From NCBI RefSeq assembly GCF_019801175.1, contig NZ_JAHVJR010000001.1, forward strand, positions 3,038,001-3,102,000: a DNA stretch of 64,000 nt, read 5' to 3'. A program made the translations under genes and the position numbers. The notes under the pieces are model-generated. The model did no database searches. It was given only the letters and a program-made list of their open reading frames with translations, and was not told the origin of the DNA. Below are positions 33,212 through 42,616 of the stretch, in pieces. This stretch comes from Vannielia litorea (GTDB taxonomy: Bacteria; Pseudomonadota; Alphaproteobacteria; Rhodobacterales; Rhodobacteraceae). Position 1 is the first letter of the stretch. The number at the start of each line of letters is the position of its first letter.

Positions 33212-34183
33212 TTACTCGGCGAAGAGCCCCTCGACGATCGGGCGGATTTCGTCGCTGACGTTGGACAGCACGGCATCCTTGGCCTTGGCGGCAAAGGCGG
33301 CACCGTCGACCTCGACGAAGGTCATGCCGTTCTCTTCGAGATAGGCGCGGTCATCGGCGACGCTCTGCTCGAAGAGGCCACGCTCATACTCTTGCGCCAC
33401 CGCGGCAGCGGCCAGAACGGCCTCCTGATCGGCCTCGGAGAGCTTGGCCCAGGTGCTTTCGGCGATGGTCAGGTAGATCCACGAGCGCACGTGCTCGGTG
33501 AGGTTCACGTGGCTCTGCACCTCGTTGAAACTCGCCGAACGGATCAGCGCCAGCGGGTTTTCCTGCGCCTCGATGGTGCCGTTCTGCAGCGAGGTGAACA
33601 CCTCGGAGAAGGCCATCGGGCCGGGGGCGGCGCCAAGGGCGGACCACACGTCGATGAAGAGCGGCACGTTCGGCACGCGCATCTTCAGGCCGGCCAGATC
33701 ATCGGGCGTGGTGATCGGGCGATTCGAGGTGAGGTTGCGCGGGCCACGGGCAAAGTAGCCGATCGGGCGGATCTGCGCATTGGCGATGATCTGGGCCTCG
33801 ATCTGGTTGCCGATGTCACCCGAGGCGACCTCATCCATGTGCTCGATGGATTTGTAGGCATAAGGAACAGCCAGCAGCGCGGCCATCGGCGCCCAGTTCT
33901 GCAGGCTCTCACCGGTGATCGTCATGTCGACGGTGCCGAGCTGCATGCCGTTGATCAGGTCGATCTCTTTGCCGAGGCTCTCGTTCGGGAAGACCTCCAC
34001 GGCGATCCGGCCCTCGGTGCGGGCGGCGACTTCTTCGGCGAACTTCACCGAAGCGAGGTGCCAGGGGTTATCCTCGTTGGCGAGGTGGCCGAGCTTCAGG
34101 GTCATCTCCTGAGCAAGGGCGGGCACGGCGGCAAACGCGGCCACAGCGGCGGCGAGAACCGGCTTTTTCCAATTGAACGTCAT
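33212..34183 (-). CDS. dctP: TRAP transporter substrate-binding protein, DctP type
   Basis: A 323-residue periplasmic binding protein with a signal peptide (residues 1-24, ending AVPALA) followed by QEMTLKLGHLANEDNPWHLAS. The ligand arginine region is visible at RGPRNLTSNRPITTPDDLAGLKMRVPNVP. The ATG overlaps the GntR stop (ATGA). Neighbouring idonate, mannonate and fructuronate enzymes suggest an aldonic or uronic acid ligand. Confidence 0.9.
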   Translation of the reverse strand: MTFNWKKPVLAAAVAAFAAVPALAQEMTLKLGHLANEDNPWHLASVKFAEEVAARTEGRIAVEVFPNESLGKEIDLINGMQLGTVDMTITGESLQNWAPMAALLAVPYAYKSIEHMDEVASGDIGNQIEAQIIANAQIRPIGYFARGPRNLTSNRPITTPDDLAGLKMRVPNVPLFIDVWSALGAAPGPMAFSEVFTSLQNGTIEAQENPLALIRSASFNEVQSHVNLTEHVRSWIYLTIAESTWAKLSEADQEAVLAAAAVAQEYERGLFEQSVADDRAYLEENGMTFVEVDGAAFAAKAKDAVLSNVSDEIRPIVEGLFAE

Positions 34184-34926
34184 TCGTCTTTTCCTCCTTG
34201 GATAGGTGCATTGACCGGCTCGGGAATCCCCCCCTCCGGCACGTCGAAAAACTCTGGCTTGGCCGCATGGATCTGCGGCAGGTCGATCAGAACCTCGCGC
34301 AGGTGCGTGCGGACGGCGGCATTGGCCGCGCTGGTGTCACCCTGCTCGATGGCATCCACGATGGCGCGGTGCTGGCCCACCAGCTTGACCACCGGAAAAT
34401 GGCCGAGCGACAGAAAGCGCACCCGGTCCATCTGCGATTTCAGCCCCTCGATTAGCCGCCACGCGCCGCGCTTGTCTGCGACGTCGGCCAGCGTGCGGTG
34501 AAACTGCTCATCCAGACCGATGAAGTCGGTCGGGGTGGAGGCGGCGACGGCCTCCTGCGCCTGCAGCTGCGCGCGCAGTTCGGTGATCAGGGCCGGGTCA
34601 GGGCGCTGGGCGAGGATCTTCGCGATATCGGCCTCAATGGCTTCGCGCAGGAACCGCGCATTCAGCACGTCGGAATAGTTGATGCGGGTCACGATGGTGC
34701 CGCGCTGGGGCAGCACCGCCAGCAACCCCTCGCCTGCGAGCCGGATGAAGGCCTCGCGCACGGGCTGGCGGCTGACGCTCCAGCTCTTGGCAATCTCGGT
34801 CTCGGAGATGCGGTCGCCGGGGGCGAGGCGATTGCGGATGATGGCGTCACGCAGATGCGCATAGATCTGCGGCGTGATCGGCGATGCCGGATCCAGCGCA
34901 GCGGATGTAATGCGGTTTTCCGTCAT
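34180..34926 (-). CDS. GntR/FadR-type regulator of the sugar-acid cluster
   Basis: A 248-residue GntR-family regulator. Winged helix-turn-helix at about 18-85 (LAPGDRISETEIAKSWSVSRQPVREAFIRLAGEGLL) and a C-terminal FCD domain with metal/effector histidines in DEQFHRTLADVA and QHRAIVDAIEQGD. ATG 34926 follows GGGAGGAG; the very long upstream frame is antisense to uxuA. The gene leads the TRAP operon and faces uxuA, with a three-copy 8-bp repeat between them as probable operator. Confidence 0.88.
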   Translation of the reverse strand: MTENRITSAALDPASPITPQIYAHLRDAIIRNRLAPGDRISETEIAKSWSVSRQPVREAFIRLAGEGLLAVLPQRGTIVTRINYSDVLNARFLREAIEADIAKILAQRPDPALITELRAQLQAQEAVAASTPTDFIGLDEQFHRTLADVADKRGAWRLIEGLKSQMDRVRFLSLGHFPVVKLVGQHRAIVDAIEQGDTSAANAAVRTHLREVLIDLPQIHAAKPEFFDVPEGGIPEPVNAPIQGGKDE

Positions 34927-34954
34927 GATTCGCTCTCCTCCCGGCATGGCTCTA

Positions 34955-34978
34955 CCATACTTCCATACTTCCATACTA
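34955..34978. repeat. Three tandem CCATACTT repeats between GntR gene and uxuA
   Basis: Perfect 8-bp direct repeats at 34955-34962 and 34963-34970, and CCATACTA at 34971-34978, starting 29 bp from the GntR start and ending about 60 bp before uxuA. Iterated direct repeats in a divergent promoter suggest a regulator array; they could also be the product of slippage. Confidence 0.6.
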
Positions 34979-35037
34979 GTCAGGATCGCGCGGGTCTGGT
35001 AGCTTGCCGCCAACAGACGACTCGGGAGGCTCCTTTC

Positions 35038-36246
35038 ATGAAACAGACCTGGCGGTGGTTCGGCCCCCGTGACCTCGTATCCATTGACGACACGCTTCAG
35101 GCAGGGGTGCAGGGCATTGTCTCGGCGCTGCACCATGTGCCCACCGGGGCCGTGTGGACGCCCGACGAGATCGCACAGCGCCAGCGCGAAATCGGCACCA
35201 TGAAGGATGGCGCGCCCTCTGGACTCGGCTGGGATGTGGTCGAGAGCCTGCCGGTTTCGGAAGATATCAAGAAGCAGCAGGGCGACTGGCGCACGCACAT
35301 CGCCAATTACATCACCAGCCTCGAGCACCTCGCCGAGGCGGGCATCGAGGTGATCTGCTACAACTTCATGCCGGTGCTCGACTGGACCCGCACCGACCTT
35401 GCTTGGCGGCTGCCCAACGGCGCCACCTGCATGCGCTTCGACCTCACCGACTTCGCCGCCTTCGACTTGCACATCCTCGCCCGCCCCGGCGCGGCGGAGG
35501 ATTATGACGAAGCCCTGCGTGACGCAGCCGCCAAGCGGTTCGCCGAAATGTCTGAGGACCGCAAGGCGCAGCTCGCCAAGAACGTCGTCTTCGGCCTGCC
35601 CGGCGCGGCGGAGCACTTCTCGCTCGAAGACGTGCGCGACCACCTCGCCCAATATGCCGCGATGACCGAGGACACCCTGCGCAAGCACCTGCTCGACTTC
35701 CTCGCAGAGGTCGCGCCCACCGCCGAGCGGCTTGGACTGCGGATGTGCTGCCACCCCGACGACCCGCCCGTGCCGCTGCTGGGCCTGCCCCGGATCATGT
35801 CGACCGAAGATCACTACCGGAAGCTGGTGGAGGGCGTCGACAGCCCCGCCAACGGCATCACCCTCTGCTCCGGTTCGCTCGGTGCGCGGCCCGACAACGA
35901 CCTGCCGGGCATGATGGAGCGGCTGGGCGACCGGGTGCATTTTCTGCACCTGCGCAACGTGAAGCGGGAGACGGCGGACATCCGTGGCGACTTCCACGAG
36001 GCCGAGCACCTCGGCGGCGACACAGACATGGTGGCGCTGGTCGAGGCCGCGCTGAAGGAAGAGGCCAAGCGCAAGGCCGCCGGACGCGCCGACTGGTCCA
36101 TCCCCTTCCGCCCCGATCACGGGCAGGACATTCTCGATGACCTCGGACGCAGCGCCCAGCCGGGCTACCCCTCGATCGGGCGGCTGAAGGGGCTGGCCGA
36201 GCTGCGCGGCATCATCGCCGCGCTCGAGCCACGGACCGCCGCATGA
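35038..36246 (+). CDS. uxuA: Mannonate dehydratase UxuA
   Basis: Converts D-mannonate to 2-keto-3-deoxygluconate in glucuronate degradation. The 402-residue protein begins MKQTWRWFGPRDLVSIDDTLQ, with the metal-site blocks RMCCHPDDPPVPLLGLPRI, HFLHLRNVK and the C-terminal PFRPDHGQDILDDLG. ATG 35038 has GGGAGG upstream; the long in-frame 5' extension crosses the regulator promoter and is rejected. uxuB overlaps its stop by ATGA. Confidence 0.95.
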   Translation: MKQTWRWFGPRDLVSIDDTLQAGVQGIVSALHHVPTGAVWTPDEIAQRQREIGTMKDGAPSGLGWDVVESLPVSEDIKKQQGDWRTHIANYITSLEHLAEAGIEVICYNFMPVLDWTRTDLAWRLPNGATCMRFDLTDFAAFDLHILARPGAAEDYDEALRDAAAKRFAEMSEDRKAQLAKNVVFGLPGAAEHFSLEDVRDHLAQYAAMTEDTLRKHLLDFLAEVAPTAERLGLRMCCHPDDPPVPLLGLPRIMSTEDHYRKLVEGVDSPANGITLCSGSLGARPDNDLPGMMERLGDRVHFLHLRNVKRETADIRGDFHEAEHLGGDTDMVALVEAALKEEAKRKAAGRADWSIPFRPDHGQDILDDLGRSAQPGYPSIGRLKGLAELRGIIAALEPRTAA

Positions 36247-37706
36247 GGCTGACATCGCTGGACGGGCTGCCGAGCAGCGTCGCGCGGCCCGGCTACACCC
36301 CCGCCGATCATGGCGTGGGGATCGTACACCTTGGCCTCGGGGCCTTTCACAAGGCGCATCAGGCCGCCGCCACCGATGCCGCGCTGGCAGCGGAGGGCGG
36401 CGACTGGCGCATCTGCGGTGTCAGCCTGCGCAGCCCAGACCCCGCCGCCCAGCTCGGCCCCCAGAACGGGCTCTTCACCCTGATCGAACGCAGCGCCGAG
36501 GGCAGCAAAGCACGGGTGATCGGCTCTCTTGCGCAGGCCTTCTGCCTCGGACCGGACCGCGCCGAGGTGCTGGCGGCCCTGACCTCGCCCGCGACCCGGA
36601 TCGTCAGCCTGACGGTTACCGAAAAGGGCTATGGCCTCAGCCGCGCCACCGGAGGCGTAGACGAAACACACCCCGCCATCGCCCATGACCTCGCCGCACC
36701 CGAGGCGCCGATCGGCGTTGCTGGCCTGCTGGTCTGGGCGCTTAAGGCCCGTCGCACGGCGGGCATCCCGCCCTTCACGGTGCTGTGCTGCGACAACCTT
36801 CCAGAGAACGGCCTGCTCCTGCGCAGTCTGCTGGTGGACTTCGCCCGCCGCACCGCGCCGGAGATGGCCAATTTCATCGCTACGGAAGTGGCGTTCCCCT
36901 CCACCATGGTCGACCGTATCACGCCCGCCGCCACGACCGAAACGCTGGCCGACGCCGAGGCGCTGACCGGCCACCACGACGAGGCGGCGGTGGAGACCGA
37001 GGCCTTTACCCAATGGGTAATTGAAGACAACTTCCCCACTGGCCGCCCGGCCTGGGAGGCGGCGGGCGCGATGTTCGTGGAGGATGTGCGCCCCTTTGAG
37101 GAGATGAAGCTGCGAATGCTGAACGGGGCGCATTCGATGCTGGCCTACTCCGGCTTTCTGGCCGGGCATCGCCATGTGTCTGACGTGATGCAGGATGCCC
37201 CGCTGGCCGCGCTGGTGCGCCGACACCTCGCCGCAGCCGCCGCCACGATGCCTGCCCTGCCTGGCGTCGATTTTGCCGCCTATGCCGAAGCCCTCTGCGC
37301 CCGTTTCGCCAACCCGCACCTGAAGCACCAGACCTACCAGATCGCGATGGACGCCACCGAAAAGCTGCCGCAGCGCATCCTTGCGCCCTGCGTTGCAGCC
37401 CTCTCCGCTGGCCAGCCGCTGGCCCCCTTCGCCTTCGCCCTCGCGGCATGGATGCGCTACGCCCTCGGCCAGACCGAGGCGGGCGAAGCCTATGCGTTGC
37501 GAGACCCGCGCGAAGACGAATTGCGGGCAGCGGTGAGCGGCGTTGAAGGATCGGAGGACATCGTCGCAAGGCTGATGGCGCTGCCCGGCCTCTTCCCTGC
37601 CCCGCTGGCAGAGAGCACCGCGCTGCGGCAGGCCATCGCCAAGAAGCTGGAAACCATGCGGGCGCAGGGCATGGCCGCTGCGATCCGCACCGAAGCCTCC
37701 GCCTGA
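36243..37706 (+). CDS. uxuB: D-mannonate oxidoreductase / mannitol dehydrogenase family (UxuB)
   Basis: A 487-residue long-chain polyol dehydrogenase. The dinucleotide-binding block VGIVHLGLGAFHKAHQA is N-terminal; later landmarks are SLTVTEKGYGLS, CCDNLPENG and KLRMLNGAHSMLAYSGFLAG, with the catalytic lysine in the KLRMLNG stretch. Coupled to uxuA, it most likely reduces fructuronate to mannonate. Mannitol 2-dehydrogenase activity is the alternative for this family. Confidence 0.88.
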   Translation: MRLTSLDGLPSSVARPGYTPADHGVGIVHLGLGAFHKAHQAAATDAALAAEGGDWRICGVSLRSPDPAAQLGPQNGLFTLIERSAEGSKARVIGSLAQAFCLGPDRAEVLAALTSPATRIVSLTVTEKGYGLSRATGGVDETHPAIAHDLAAPEAPIGVAGLLVWALKARRTAGIPPFTVLCCDNLPENGLLLRSLLVDFARRTAPEMANFIATEVAFPSTMVDRITPAATTETLADAEALTGHHDEAAVETEAFTQWVIEDNFPTGRPAWEAAGAMFVEDVRPFEEMKLRMLNGAHSMLAYSGFLAGHRHVSDVMQDAPLAALVRRHLAAAAATMPALPGVDFAAYAEALCARFANPHLKHQTYQIAMDATEKLPQRILAPCVAALSAGQPLAPFAFALAAWMRYALGQTEAGEAYALRDPREDELRAAVSGVEGSEDIVARLMALPGLFPAPLAESTALRQAIAKKLETMRAQGMAAAIRTEASA

Positions 37707-37715
37707 GCGTCAGGC
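37701..37715. terminator. Palindrome spanning both stop codons of convergent uxuB and ABC ATPase
   Basis: GCCTGA-GCG-TCAGGC is a perfect 6-bp stem in which the uxuB TGA is in one arm and the opposing gene's stop in the other. Possible compact bidirectional stop and termination signal. Confidence 0.4.
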
Positions 37716-38747
37716 GGCGTTCTTCGCCGCGACGTTTTGCTCAAAAATATGCGCCAGCGCCGGGTCGATCCCGATGGAGAGTTCCGCACCCGGCTCCGGC
37801 GCATCGCTGCCCTGATGGACCATCAGCAGCACCTCGCCGCCCGCCAGTTCGACATGCAGCAGCGTGTCGGCCCCGGTGTATTCCGATGTGACCAGCCGCC
37901 CGCCAAGGATCGCCTGATCGGCGGGCACCAGTTGCAGGTGCTCGGGGCGCAGGCCCACCATCGCCCCTTCCGGCACCGGGCGGCCCAACGCGCTGAGCCT
38001 CTCCGCCACGGCGCGCCCGTCGACAAGGTTCATCTTGGGGCTGCCGATGAACTGCGCCACGAAGGTATTGGCCGGGCTCTCGTAGAGCTCGCGCGGGGTG
38101 CCGACCTGCTCGACACGGCCATCGCGCAGCACCACGATCCTGTCGGCCAGCGTCATCGCTTCGATCTGGTCGTGGGTCACGTAAACCATCGTGTTGCCCA
38201 GCCGCCGGTGCAGCGCCGCGATCTCGGCGCGCATATGCACCCGCAGCTCGGCATCTAGGTTCGATAACGGCTCATCGAAGAGGAATACCTCGGGCGAGGC
38301 CACGATAGCGCGCCCGATGGCGACCCGCTGGCGCTGGCCGCCGGAGAGTTCGCGGGGGTAACGGTCCAGCAGGGCGTCGAGCTTGAGCACGGCGGCCGCC
38401 TCATCGACCTGCCGGGCAATGTCGGCGGCGGGCACTTTGCGCACCTTCAGGCCGAAGCCCATGTTCTGCCGCACGGTGAGGTGCGGGTAGAGCGCGTAGG
38501 ACTGGAACACCATCGCCACGCCGCGCTTGGCGGCCTGCACGTCGTTCATCCGTTGCCCGCCGATCATGAGGTCGCCGCCCGACACATCCTCAAGCCCGGC
38601 GATCATCCGCAGCAGGGTGGACTTGCCGCAGCCCGAGGGGCCGACAAAGACGACGAACTCGCCCTCCTCCACGTCGAGGCTGACGCCGCGGATCACGTCG
38701 GTCTTGCCGAAGGACTTGGTGAGGTTTCTGAGGGTGAGACTGCTCAT
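37710..38747 (-). CDS. ugpC: Carbohydrate ABC transporter ATP-binding protein, UgpC/MalK type
   Basis: A 345-residue ATPase. Walker A GPSGCGKST at 36-44, signature LSGGQRQRVAIGRAIV, Walker B VFLFDEPLSNLDAEL and switch histidine VYVTHDQIEAM, followed by a C-terminal OB-fold TOBE domain (GLRPEHLQL). It is the last gene of the GntR-SDR-ABC operon. The ugpC symbol denotes the subfamily, not glycerol-phosphate specificity. Confidence 0.9.
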   Translation of the reverse strand: MSSLTLRNLTKSFGKTDVIRGVSLDVEEGEFVVFVGPSGCGKSTLLRMIAGLEDVSGGDLMIGGQRMNDVQAAKRGVAMVFQSYALYPHLTVRQNMGFGLKVRKVPAADIARQVDEAAAVLKLDALLDRYPRELSGGQRQRVAIGRAIVASPEVFLFDEPLSNLDAELRVHMRAEIAALHRRLGNTMVYVTHDQIEAMTLADRIVVLRDGRVEQVGTPRELYESPANTFVAQFIGSPKMNLVDGRAVAERLSALGRPVPEGAMVGLRPEHLQLVPADQAILGGRLVTSEYTGADTLLHVELAGGEVLLMVHQGSDAPEPGAELSIGIDPALAHIFEQNVAAKNAA

Positions 38748-38776
38748 GGTTCAGGCCTTTCGGGTGGCGACGGGCA

Positions 38777-39625
38777 TCAGCCCTTCACGCCGGACATTGC
38801 AAAGCTTTCGATGATCTGCCGCTGGGCAATCAGGTAGACGATCAGGATCGGCACCACCGCCAGCGAGGTCGCCGCGAGTTGCAGGTGCCAGAGCGGCGCG
38901 CCGTAGGGATCGGTGAAGTTGGAGAGCGCCAGCGGCAGGGTGAAATTGGAGAGGCTGGAGACAAAGACCAGCGGCTCGAGGAAGAGGTTCCACGAGAAGA
39001 GGAAGGTGATGATGGCCACCGCCGCCAGCGCGGGGCGCGACATCGGCAGGGCGATCTTCCACCAGATGCCCAGCCGCGAGAGGCCATCCATCTTGCCCGC
39101 CTCCTCCAGCTCTTTGGGGAGCGAGACGAAGTATTGCCGCATCAGGAATGTGGCCATCACCCCATGCGGGCCGAAGACCGGCAGCAGGATGAGCGGTACA
39201 TGGGTGTCCATCACGCCCAGCCACTTCATCAGGAAGAAGTTGGGCAGGATCGTCACCTCTTCTGGCACCATCAGGGCCGAGACGAGAAAGAGCATCAGCA
39301 GCCCGGCCCCGGCAAAGCGCATCCGGGCCAGCGCGTAGCCCGCGAGCGACGACAGGATCAGGGTGATGCCAGTGACCGCGCAGGCGATGTAGATCGAGTT
39401 GAAATACTGCCGCGCGAAGGGCTGGTAGGTGAAGACCTCGATGTAATTGCCCCAGCGCCATGTGTCGGGGATCAGGCTGAGTTGCCCGAAGATCTCGGTG
39501 GCCGATTTGAACCCCGAGGAAATCATCCATAGGAACGGGAAGACGAAGGGCACCGCCACCACCGAGAGCGAGAGCGCCCAGAAAATCCGGGTGACGGTGC
39601 GGGTCTGGCTGCGGGTGAGGGCCAT
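38777..39625 (-). CDS. Carbohydrate ABC transporter permease, MalG type
   Basis: A 282-residue permease with six hydrophobic segments. The EAA coupling loop reads ELEEAGKMDGLSRLGIWWKIALPMSRPAL, and the C-terminus AMSGVKG is typical of the MalG group. ATG 39625 forms a 1-bp TGATG overlap with the preceding permease stop, so the much longer frame is rejected. Confidence 0.9.
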   Translation of the reverse strand: MALTRSQTRTVTRIFWALSLSVVAVPFVFPFLWMISSGFKSATEIFGQLSLIPDTWRWGNYIEVFTYQPFARQYFNSIYIACAVTGITLILSSLAGYALARMRFAGAGLLMLFLVSALMVPEEVTILPNFFLMKWLGVMDTHVPLILLPVFGPHGVMATFLMRQYFVSLPKELEEAGKMDGLSRLGIWWKIALPMSRPALAAVAIITFLFSWNLFLEPLVFVSSLSNFTLPLALSNFTDPYGAPLWHLQLAATSLAVVPILIVYLIAQRQIIESFAMSGVKG

Positions 39626-40554
39626 CAGGAGGAGCCTTTCTGCCGCAGCAGCAGCTGCACAACGGTGAGCGCCAGCACGATGACGAACATGATGATCGCC
39701 AGTGCCGCGGCATAGCCGATGTTGAAGAACTCGAAGGCCTGCTCGTAGATGTAATAGGCCAGCACCAGCGTGCCGTTCTCGGGGCCGCCGCCTGTCATCA
39801 GGTAGATGTGATCGAACACCTTGAACGAGCCAATGGTGGTGATGACCATGATGATCAGCGTGGTCGGCGCCAGCAGCGGCCATGTGACCATGCGGAAGAT
39901 CTGCCAGCCGTTCGCGCCCTCGAGCCTTGCTGCCTCTTCATAGTCGCGCGGCACGGCCTGGAGGGCGGCGATGTAGAGGATCATGTTCAGCCCGACCATC
40001 TTGATGACGCGGGTGACGATCACGGCAAACATCGCCCAGTTGGGCTCGCGCAGCCAGTTGGGGCCATCGATGCCAATGCCTGCCAGCATCTGGTTGACCG
40101 CCCCGGCCTCGCCTTGGAGCAGGAACTTCCAGACGATGGCCCAGGCCACGGCAGAGGTGATGACGGGCGCAAAGAAGACGGTGCGGAAGAACACCACGCC
40201 CTTGCCCGGACGGCAGAGCGCGACGGCGAGGCCGAGGGCCAGCGCCATGTTCAGCGGCACGAGACCGGCGGCAAAGACCACCGAGTTGCGGATCACATGC
40301 CAGAAATCGGGGTTGTCGCGCAGGGCATCGGTGTAATTTGCGAGGCCGACATAGGTGCTCTTCTGGCTCAGCAGATTCCACTCGGTGAGCGAGTAGAACA
40401 CCACGGCGATGAGCGGGCCGAGGAAGAAGATCAGAAAGCCGATGAGGGTGGGGCTGACAAAGAGCCAGCCCTCGATTGCCTCGCGCCTGCGAAGGGTGAG
40501 CCACGGCGCGCGGGGTTTGCGCGCCGTGGTCTCGGTGGTGTCGGTCACGGCCAT
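39625..40554 (-). CDS. Carbohydrate ABC transporter permease, MalF type
   Basis: A 309-residue permease. N-terminal blocks GWLFVSPTLIGFLIFFLGPL and YSLTEWNLLS plus the EAA loop DYEEAARLEGANGWQIFRMVTWPLL mark a MalF-type sugar permease. It follows the binding-protein gene by 11 bp. Confidence 0.9.
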   Translation of the reverse strand: MAVTDTTETTARKPRAPWLTLRRREAIEGWLFVSPTLIGFLIFFLGPLIAVVFYSLTEWNLLSQKSTYVGLANYTDALRDNPDFWHVIRNSVVFAAGLVPLNMALALGLAVALCRPGKGVVFFRTVFFAPVITSAVAWAIVWKFLLQGEAGAVNQMLAGIGIDGPNWLREPNWAMFAVIVTRVIKMVGLNMILYIAALQAVPRDYEEAARLEGANGWQIFRMVTWPLLAPTTLIIMVITTIGSFKVFDHIYLMTGGGPENGTLVLAYYIYEQAFEFFNIGYAAALAIIMFVIVLALTVVQLLLRQKGSS

Positions 40555-40565
40555 CTAGCGGGCGC

Positions 40566-41804
40566 TCACAGATCGCCCTGGATGGCGTCGCAGACGGCAT
40601 CGAGAGAGGCCTGCACATCGGCATCGGCACGCCAGAGCGCATCGAACTTGGGCTTCAGCGCCGCACCGATCTGGGGCGAGTTCTGGTGGCTGGGCAGCAC
40701 GTTGCCTTCGTTGATCGCCGCCGAGACGCCCGCCATCTGCTCCGCCGGGATCAGGCTGTTGGCCTCGGTGAAGGTGGCACTCTCCAGCACCGATTTGCGG
40801 GCAGGCGGGAAGAACTGCGCCATGACGCCCACGTTCTCGGCGCTGGTCATATGGGCGATGAACTCCTTCGCCAGCTCGGGCTGGTCACTTTCCGAGAACA
40901 CCACAAGACCTGCTTGGCCGATGATCGGGGAGGCGCCCGCCGGGCCGGTGGGCAGGGGCGCGATGCCCCAGTTGAAGCCCGCTTCGGCCATGCGCGAGGC
41001 GCGGCTGATCTGGTTGATCGTCATCGCCGAGCCGCCCGAGAAATAATCGCCCTGTTCGCCCGGTGGCACGATGGAGCCATCCTCGAAGATCATCTCGTGC
41101 AGCTGGGTGATCGCGGCGACGGCCTCGGGCTTGTTGAAGCCGCATTCGCCGTCTTGCCAGGCGTATCCGCCATAGGCGCGAATCGGCGGCATGATCGCGT
41201 GCATGATCCGGGTATCGTAGCCCTGACCGTCCTTGAACTCGAAGCCATAGGCATCGCCCGAGTCCTTCAGGGCCTTGGCCACTTCGCGGAACTTGTCCAT
41301 GTCCCACTCGCCCTTTGCGGCGAGCGCCAGCGGGTCTTCGAGCCCGGCGGCATCGAACATGTCCTTGTTGTAGTAGATCATGAATGGCGAGGTGGAGAAG
41401 GGCACGCCGTAGATCGCGTCGCCGTCCTTCCACAGGCCCATCGCCGGCTCGGAGAAGTCGGCGAGGTCGTAGCCCTCGGCGCCTTCCAGCGCGGGGGTCA
41501 ACTCTTGCACCGCACCGGCGGCGACGAAGGCTGGCATGCTGTCTTCGAACATCCAGCCAAGGTCGGGCGGGTTGCCGCCTGCGAGCTGGAAGGTGAGCTT
41601 TTGAATGTAGTCGCCCGCCGGGATCGTCTCGAAGTTGACGGTCACATCCGGGTGGCTCTCCTTGAAGCTCTCGGCAATGCCGTTGAGCATGGCGAGGTGG
41701 GCGTCATTGCCCGTCCAGACCGTGAAGCGCAGCTCCTGCGCCGCAAGCGGGGTGGCCAGTATCAGCGCGAGCGCCGTGGCCGGCAGGCTCTTTGTAAGTG
41801 TCAT
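40566..41804 (-). CDS. Carbohydrate ABC transporter substrate-binding protein
   Basis: A 412-residue type-I sugar-binding lipoprotein-less periplasmic protein: signal peptide 1-22 (TALALILATPLAA), then QELRFTVWTGNDAHLAMLNGIAESFKESHP. The INQISRASRMAEAGFNWGIAPLP stretch is typical of the solute-binding family 1. ATG 41804 has GGGAGGAAAAC upstream. Ligand unknown; sugar-acid enzymes next door suggest a sugar or sugar-acid derivative. Confidence 0.88.
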   Translation of the reverse strand: MTLTKSLPATALALILATPLAAQELRFTVWTGNDAHLAMLNGIAESFKESHPDVTVNFETIPAGDYIQKLTFQLAGGNPPDLGWMFEDSMPAFVAAGAVQELTPALEGAEGYDLADFSEPAMGLWKDGDAIYGVPFSTSPFMIYYNKDMFDAAGLEDPLALAAKGEWDMDKFREVAKALKDSGDAYGFEFKDGQGYDTRIMHAIMPPIRAYGGYAWQDGECGFNKPEAVAAITQLHEMIFEDGSIVPPGEQGDYFSGGSAMTINQISRASRMAEAGFNWGIAPLPTGPAGASPIIGQAGLVVFSESDQPELAKEFIAHMTSAENVGVMAQFFPPARKSVLESATFTEANSLIPAEQMAGVSAAINEGNVLPSHQNSPQIGAALKPKFDALWRADADVQASLDAVCDAIQGDL

Positions 41805-41830
41805 GTTTTCCTCCCTTGAGATGTTTATCT

Positions 41831-42616
41831 TCAGGTCTTCTCGGGCAGCGCGTGCATCGCGTCGCCGATCCTCCATCCGCCATCGACGGGTATGTCTGCC
41901 CCGGTGATGTAGCTGCCCCCCTCGGAGCAGAGCATGAGCACCGGGGCGGTGATGTCTTCGGGCGTGCCGGGGCGTCCGGCGGGAATCTTGGCGGTGACGG
42001 CAGCTACGAAGGCCGGGTCGTCGTATCGCTCGGCCATACGCTCGGTGCGGATCGCGCCGGGCGATACCGCGTTGAGCGTGACCCCCCGCGCCGCGACCTC
42101 GCGGGCGATGGCCCGGATGGTGGTGAGCTGGGCCGACTTCATGGCCGCATAGGCCAGGGTTTCGGCGCGGGGCCGGGCCTGCATGATCGAGCCGAGGCAG
42201 ATGACACGGCCCCAGCCCCTCGCCGCCATGTCGGGCACGAGGCCCTGCAACAGCGTGATGAGCGACAGGAAGTTGGCCTGCACATGGGCCTGAATGTGAT
42301 CGGCAGGCAGGCTCTCCCACGGGCCGCGCCGCTCGATGGCGGCATTGGCGATGAGGATATCGACCTGCTGGCCGTTCAACTGGGCGAGCAGATTGCCCGC
42401 TGCATCCGGCGCGGTGAAATCTCCGTCCACAACCCGCGCATCACAGCCTACCGCGCGGATCTCCTGAGCCGCCGCCTCAGCCTCCTCCGGCTGGCCGTGG
42501 TGATGCAGGATCACGTCCGCCCCCTGCCCCGCCAGCGCCAGCGCAATTGCCCGACCAATGCCGGAGCTTGCACCGGTGACCAGCGCGGTGCGGCCGGTGA
42601 GCGGGCGCTCTGTCAC
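41831..42616 (-). CDS. Short-chain dehydrogenase/reductase
   Basis: A 261-residue SDR with cofactor motif TGASSGIG at 14-21, NAA at 91-93, catalytic S143, Y156 and K160 (YAAMK), and the C-terminal DIPVDGGW of classical SDRs. It is coupled to the GntR gene upstream (ATGA) and stands 26 bp ahead of the sugar-binding protein. Likely oxidises the imported sugar before lactonase or dehydratase steps; substrate inferred from context. Confidence 0.88.
   Translation of the reverse strand: MTERPLTGRTALVTGASSGIGRAIALALAGQGADVILHHHGQPEEAEAAAQEIRAVGCDARVVDGDFTAPDAAGNLLAQLNGQQVDILIANAAIERRGPWESLPADHIQAHVQANFLSLITLLQGLVPDMAARGWGRVICLGSIMQARPRAETLAYAAMKSAQLTTIRAIAREVAARGVTLNAVSPGAIRTERMAERYDDPAFVAAVTAKIPAGRPGTPEDITAPVLMLCSEGGSYITGADIPVDGGWRIGDAMHALPEKT

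Noticed and set aside
34927..36255. Long upstream extension of the GntR reading frame
   Set aside because: It runs antisense through uxuA; the ATG at 34926 has a proper ribosome site and gives the normal family length.
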